Below, one piece after another: positions 61,562 to 64,000 of a DNA stretch of 64,000 nucleotides. A program made the translations under genes and the position numbers. The notes under the pieces are model-generated. The model was not told the DNA's origin and did no database searches. It saw only the letters and a list, made by a program, of their open reading frames with translations. Location: NCBI RefSeq assembly GCF_014655715.1, contig NZ_BNBM01000001.1, positions 684,742 through 748,741 of the forward strand. Direction: 5' to 3'. This DNA is from Streptomyces lanatus (GTDB taxonomy: Bacteria; Actinomycetota; Actinomycetes; Streptomycetales; Streptomycetaceae). Numbering within the stretch: position 1 is the stretch's first letter; the number at the start of each line of letters is the position of its first letter.

Positions 61562-62950
61562 ATGATCAGCCAGTGGCAGTTGCGTGCCGCCTTCGCCGCG
61601 CGGCTCTCCGACATGTACGGGCGGGAGGTCCCCGCCTACACCACGCTCGTGGACGTCTCGCGCGAAGTGAACGAGGACGTGCTGCGCGCCCAGGGCGCCG
61701 ACGCCGAGCGGCTCGGCTCCATCGGCCGGGTGACCGCGGAGCGCCACGGCGCCATCCGCGTCGGCACCCCCGCCGAACTGGCCCAGGTCGCCCGGGTCTT
61801 CGGCGCCCTCGGTATGCGTCCGGTCGGCTTCTACGACCTGCGCGAGGCCGCTGCCAGCGCGGTGCCCGTCGTGTCGACCGCGTTCCGTCCCGTCGACCGG
61901 GAGGAACTGGCCCGCAACCCCTTTCGCGTCTTCACCTCCATGCTCACTCCGGCCGACCCCCGGTTCTTCGACGCCGACCTGCGCGCCCGTCTGGAGACGT
62001 TCCTCGCCGGGCGTGAACTCTTCCCGCCGGAGTTGCTCGCCCTGGCCGACCGGGCGGAGGCGGAGCGGGAGCTGCCGGAGGACGACGCCGAGCGGTTTCT
62101 CCAACTGGCCGTCACCGCCTTCGAGTTGTCGACGGAACCGATCGACAGGGCCTGGTACGAGACCCTGGAGCGGGTCTCCGCCGTCGCCGCGGACATCGGC
62201 GGCGTCCGCAGCACCCACATCAACCACCTCACCCCGCGCGTCCTGGACATCGACGAGCTGTACCGCCGTATGACCGAGCGCGGCATCGAGATGATCGACA
62301 CCATCCAGGGACCGCCCAGGTGGAAGGGGCCCGACCTGCTGCTGCGCCAGACGTCCTTCCGGGCCCTGGCCGAACCCCGCGCCCTGCGCACCCCGGACGG
62401 CCAAGTGACCAGCGGCGCCCTACGGGTGCGGTTCGGCGAGGTCGAGGCGCGCGGGATCGCCGTGACGCGGGAGGGCCGGGCCCTCTACGACCGTCTGCTC
62501 ACCCTCCTCGACCAGCAGGCCGCCGACCGGGCCGAGCTAGCCCGCACCCTGTGGACGGAGCACGTCCCCGGCACCGAACGCGAGCTGGCCGCACGGGAGT
62601 TGGCGTACTTCACCTACCACGTCGTACCCGACCGGCCGCAGGACGGCAGCCGTCCGCCGCAAGCCCTCGACGACCTGCTGGCCCAGGGCTGGGTACGGGC
62701 CGAGCCCATCGTCTACGAGGACTTCCTGCCCCGCTCGGCGGCCGGCATCTTCCAGTCCAACCTCAGCGACGCCGGCTCCCGGGACAACGAACAACAAGGC
62801 GCCGCCTACGACAGCGACTGGCTCTCCGGCGCCATCGGCCGTGAAGTCCTCGACCCCTTCGCCCTGTACGAGCGGCAGCAGAGCGAGTCCTTGGCGCGGG
62901 TCGCTGCGGAACTCGACGTACGCCTCACCACCCGCAAGGGAGCAGCATGA
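61562..62950 (+). CDS. hglS: DUF1338 VOC-fold 2-oxoadipate dioxygenase/decarboxylase
   Basis: A 462-aa protein of the DUF1338/YdcJ family, now assigned to Fe(II)-dependent conversion of 2-oxoadipate to D-2-hydroxyglutarate in lysine catabolism. The His/Arg pair HGAIR (His62, Arg66) has the spacing of the metal-binding and substrate-binding residues described for this enzyme. A second His site is in STHINHLTPR (His219 or His222), and DTIQGPPRWKGPDLLLRQTSFRALAE is the late conserved block. It is 36 bp after the FAD oxidoreductase and overlaps the aldehyde dehydrogenase start by 4 bp (ATGA). Confidence 0.9.
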   Translation: MISQWQLRAAFAARLSDMYGREVPAYTTLVDVSREVNEDVLRAQGADAERLGSIGRVTAERHGAIRVGTPAELAQVARVFGALGMRPVGFYDLREAAASAVPVVSTAFRPVDREELARNPFRVFTSMLTPADPRFFDADLRARLETFLAGRELFPPELLALADRAEAERELPEDDAERFLQLAVTAFELSTEPIDRAWYETLERVSAVAADIGGVRSTHINHLTPRVLDIDELYRRMTERGIEMIDTIQGPPRWKGPDLLLRQTSFRALAEPRALRTPDGQVTSGALRVRFGEVEARGIAVTREGRALYDRLLTLLDQQAADRAELARTLWTEHVPGTERELAARELAYFTYHVVPDRPQDGSRPPQALDDLLAQGWVRAEPIVYEDFLPRSAAGIFQSNLSDAGSRDNEQQGAAYDSDWLSGAIGREVLDPFALYERQQSESLARVAAELDVRLTTRKGAA

Positions 62951-64000
62951 CCGGCACCGCCCTGCCCACCACCGAGGACCTGCGCGCCCGCGCCCGCACG
63001 AGCCTGGAGCGGATCGGCGCGACCGTCCCGGAGGGCGCCGGCTTCCAGGCCCGTACGCCCATCACCGGCGAGGACCTGTTCGGTCTGGCCGCCGCCACGG
63101 CCACCGATGTCGAGGAGGCGCTCGCCGCCAGCCGCGAGGCGTTCCACGCCTGGCGCACCACACCGGCCCCGCGACGCGGCGAACTCGTCCGCCGGCTGGG
63201 CGAGTTGCTGCGCGAGAACAAGAGCGACCTCGCCGACCTCATCATCATCGAGGCGGGCAAGATCCGCTCGGAGGCGCTCGGCGAGGTCCAGGAGATGATC
63301 GACATCTGCGACTTCGCGGTCGGCCTGTCCCGCCAGCTCTACGGCCGCACCATCGCCTCCGAGCGCCCCGGCCACCGCCTCGCCGAGACCTGGCACCCGC
63401 TCGGAGTGGTCGGTGTCATCTCGGCGTTCAACTTCCCCGCCGCCGTGTGGTCGTGGAACACCGCCGTGGCCCTGGCCTGCGGCGACACCGTGATCTGGAA
63501 GCCGTCCGAGCTGACCCCGCTGATCTCCCTGGCCTGCGACCGGCTGCTGGACCGGGCGGCCGAGGAGGTCGGCGCTCCCCGTGACGTACACCGTCTCCTC
63601 CTCGGCGACCGCACCGTCGGCGAGAGGCTCGTGGACGACCCGCGCGTCGCCCTCGTCAGCGCCACCGGCTCCACCCGCATGGGCCGCGAGGTCGGTCCGC
63701 GCGTCGCCGCCCGCTTCGGCCGCACGCTGCTGGAGCTCGGCGGCAACAACGCCGCGGTCGTCGCCCCCTCGGCCGACCTCGACCTCGCCGTCCAGGGCAT
63801 CGTCTTCGCCGCCGCCGGCACCGCGGGCCAGCGCTGCACCACCCTGCGCCGCCTCATCGTCCACCGCGACATCGCGGACACACTCGTCGCCCGACTGACG
63901 GCCGCGTACGCCAAGCTTCCCATCGGCGACCCGTTCGACCACAACACCCTCGTCGGACCCCTCATCACCACCGCCGCCCTCGACGGCATGCGGGACGCCG
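62947..64000 (+). CDS. ALDH7-type aldehyde dehydrogenase (piperideine-6-carboxylate / aminoadipate-semialdehyde), 3' end outside window
   Basis: 351 residues are visible. The signature blocks are GVVGVISAFNFPAAVWSWNTAVALACGDTVIWKPSELTPL, the catalytic Glu in RTLLELGGNNAAVVAP and the nucleophile Cys in AGTAGQRCTTLRRL. This pattern is that of the ALDH7 group (AmaB, antiquitin), which oxidises the semialdehyde of 2-aminoadipate. Together with the upstream 2-oxoadipate dioxygenase it supports a lysine/pipecolate route. It is translationally coupled to hglS. The gene continues past the window end. Confidence 0.92.
   Translation, partial: MTGTALPTTEDLRARARTSLERIGATVPEGAGFQARTPITGEDLFGLAAATATDVEEALAASREAFHAWRTTPAPRRGELVRRLGELLRENKSDLADLIIIEAGKIRSEALGEVQEMIDICDFAVGLSRQLYGRTIASERPGHRLAETWHPLGVVGVISAFNFPAAVWSWNTAVALACGDTVIWKPSELTPLISLACDRLLDRAAEEVGAPRDVHRLLLGDRTVGERLVDDPRVALVSATGSTRMGREVGPRVAARFGRTLLELGGNNAAVVAPSADLDLAVQGIVFAAAGTAGQRCTTLRRLIVHRDIADTLVARLTAAYAKLPIGDPFDHNTLVGPLITTAALDGMRDA

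Overview
The window is high-GC actinobacterial chromosome and is almost certainly Streptomyces. It shows a strong G/C third-position bias, GTG/TTG starts, LuxR/LAL, HxlR, XRE-MLTR and IclR regulators, Tat-type and Sec-type secreted proteins, and a Streptomyces-type arrangement of purine-ring catabolism genes. I see no rRNA, tRNA, CRISPR array, prophage or intact insertion sequence.

Layout. 1-2.8 kb: the end of a short-chain dehydrogenase and two proteins of unknown function. 2.85-9.4 kb: allantoicase and allantoinase (minus strand) divergent from the IclR regulator AllR, then a MocA-like nucleotidyltransferase and malate synthase. 9.4-21 kb: an insert of unrelated genes. These are a SelT/W-like CxxC protein with a HipA-like kinase, a DUF429 protein followed by a 158-bp tandem duplication, two divergent NIS siderophore synthetases, a VWA protein with a membrane-anchored partner, an HxlR regulator divergent from an AlaA-like aminotransferase, and small enzymes. 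21.2-26.9 kb: the urate operon uraD-uraH-uricase, then an 8-oxoguanine/guanine deaminase-like gene and an NCS2 permease, preceded by a small YheO-like HTH regulator and a thiamine-binding-fold protein. 26.9-28.4 kb: a collapsed [NiFe]-hydrogenase maturation locus with remnants of hypE, hypF and hypB. 28.5-34.7 kb: hyi, glxR, catalase and glyoxylate carboligase. 34.7-48.7 kb: mostly housekeeping or regulatory genes, including DoxX with a Cys-rich regulator, two acyl-CoA synthetases, GAF-LuxR, a LAL regulator beside a secreted trypsin, LysE, CorA and a tautomerase-like protein. 48.8-57.5 kb: an accessory stretch with two paralogous XRE/SDR divergent pairs that share an identical 19-nt element, a gene mosaic/pseudogene, a PhyH dioxygenase, a Tat amidohydrolase and an aromatic-acid MFS transporter. 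57.8-64 kb: a type-B carboxylesterase, then LysR, an FAD oxidoreductase, a DUF1338 2-oxoadipate dioxygenase and an ALDH7-type dehydrogenase running off the end. The last group looks like a lysine/pipecolate catabolic cluster.

How the genes work together. Urate is oxidised by uricase, uraH and uraD to allantoin. Allantoinase and allantoicase then yield ureidoglycolate plus urea, and ureidoglycolate gives glyoxylate. Glyoxylate is consumed by malate synthase or by Gcl-Hyi-GlxR to glycerate, and catalase can remove the uricase peroxide. No ureidoglycolate lyase, urease, glycerate kinase or xanthine dehydrogenase is present in the window. Two shared promoter motifs connect these scattered operons. 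One is a 25-nt three-half-site element, TTCC-N7-GGAA-N6-TTCC, at allB/allR (twice), aceB, hyi, katA and gcl. The other is TTCAAC-N5-GTTGAA at allB/allR, aceB, uraD and katA. I consider this two-motif wiring and the collapsed hyp locus the most interesting observations here.
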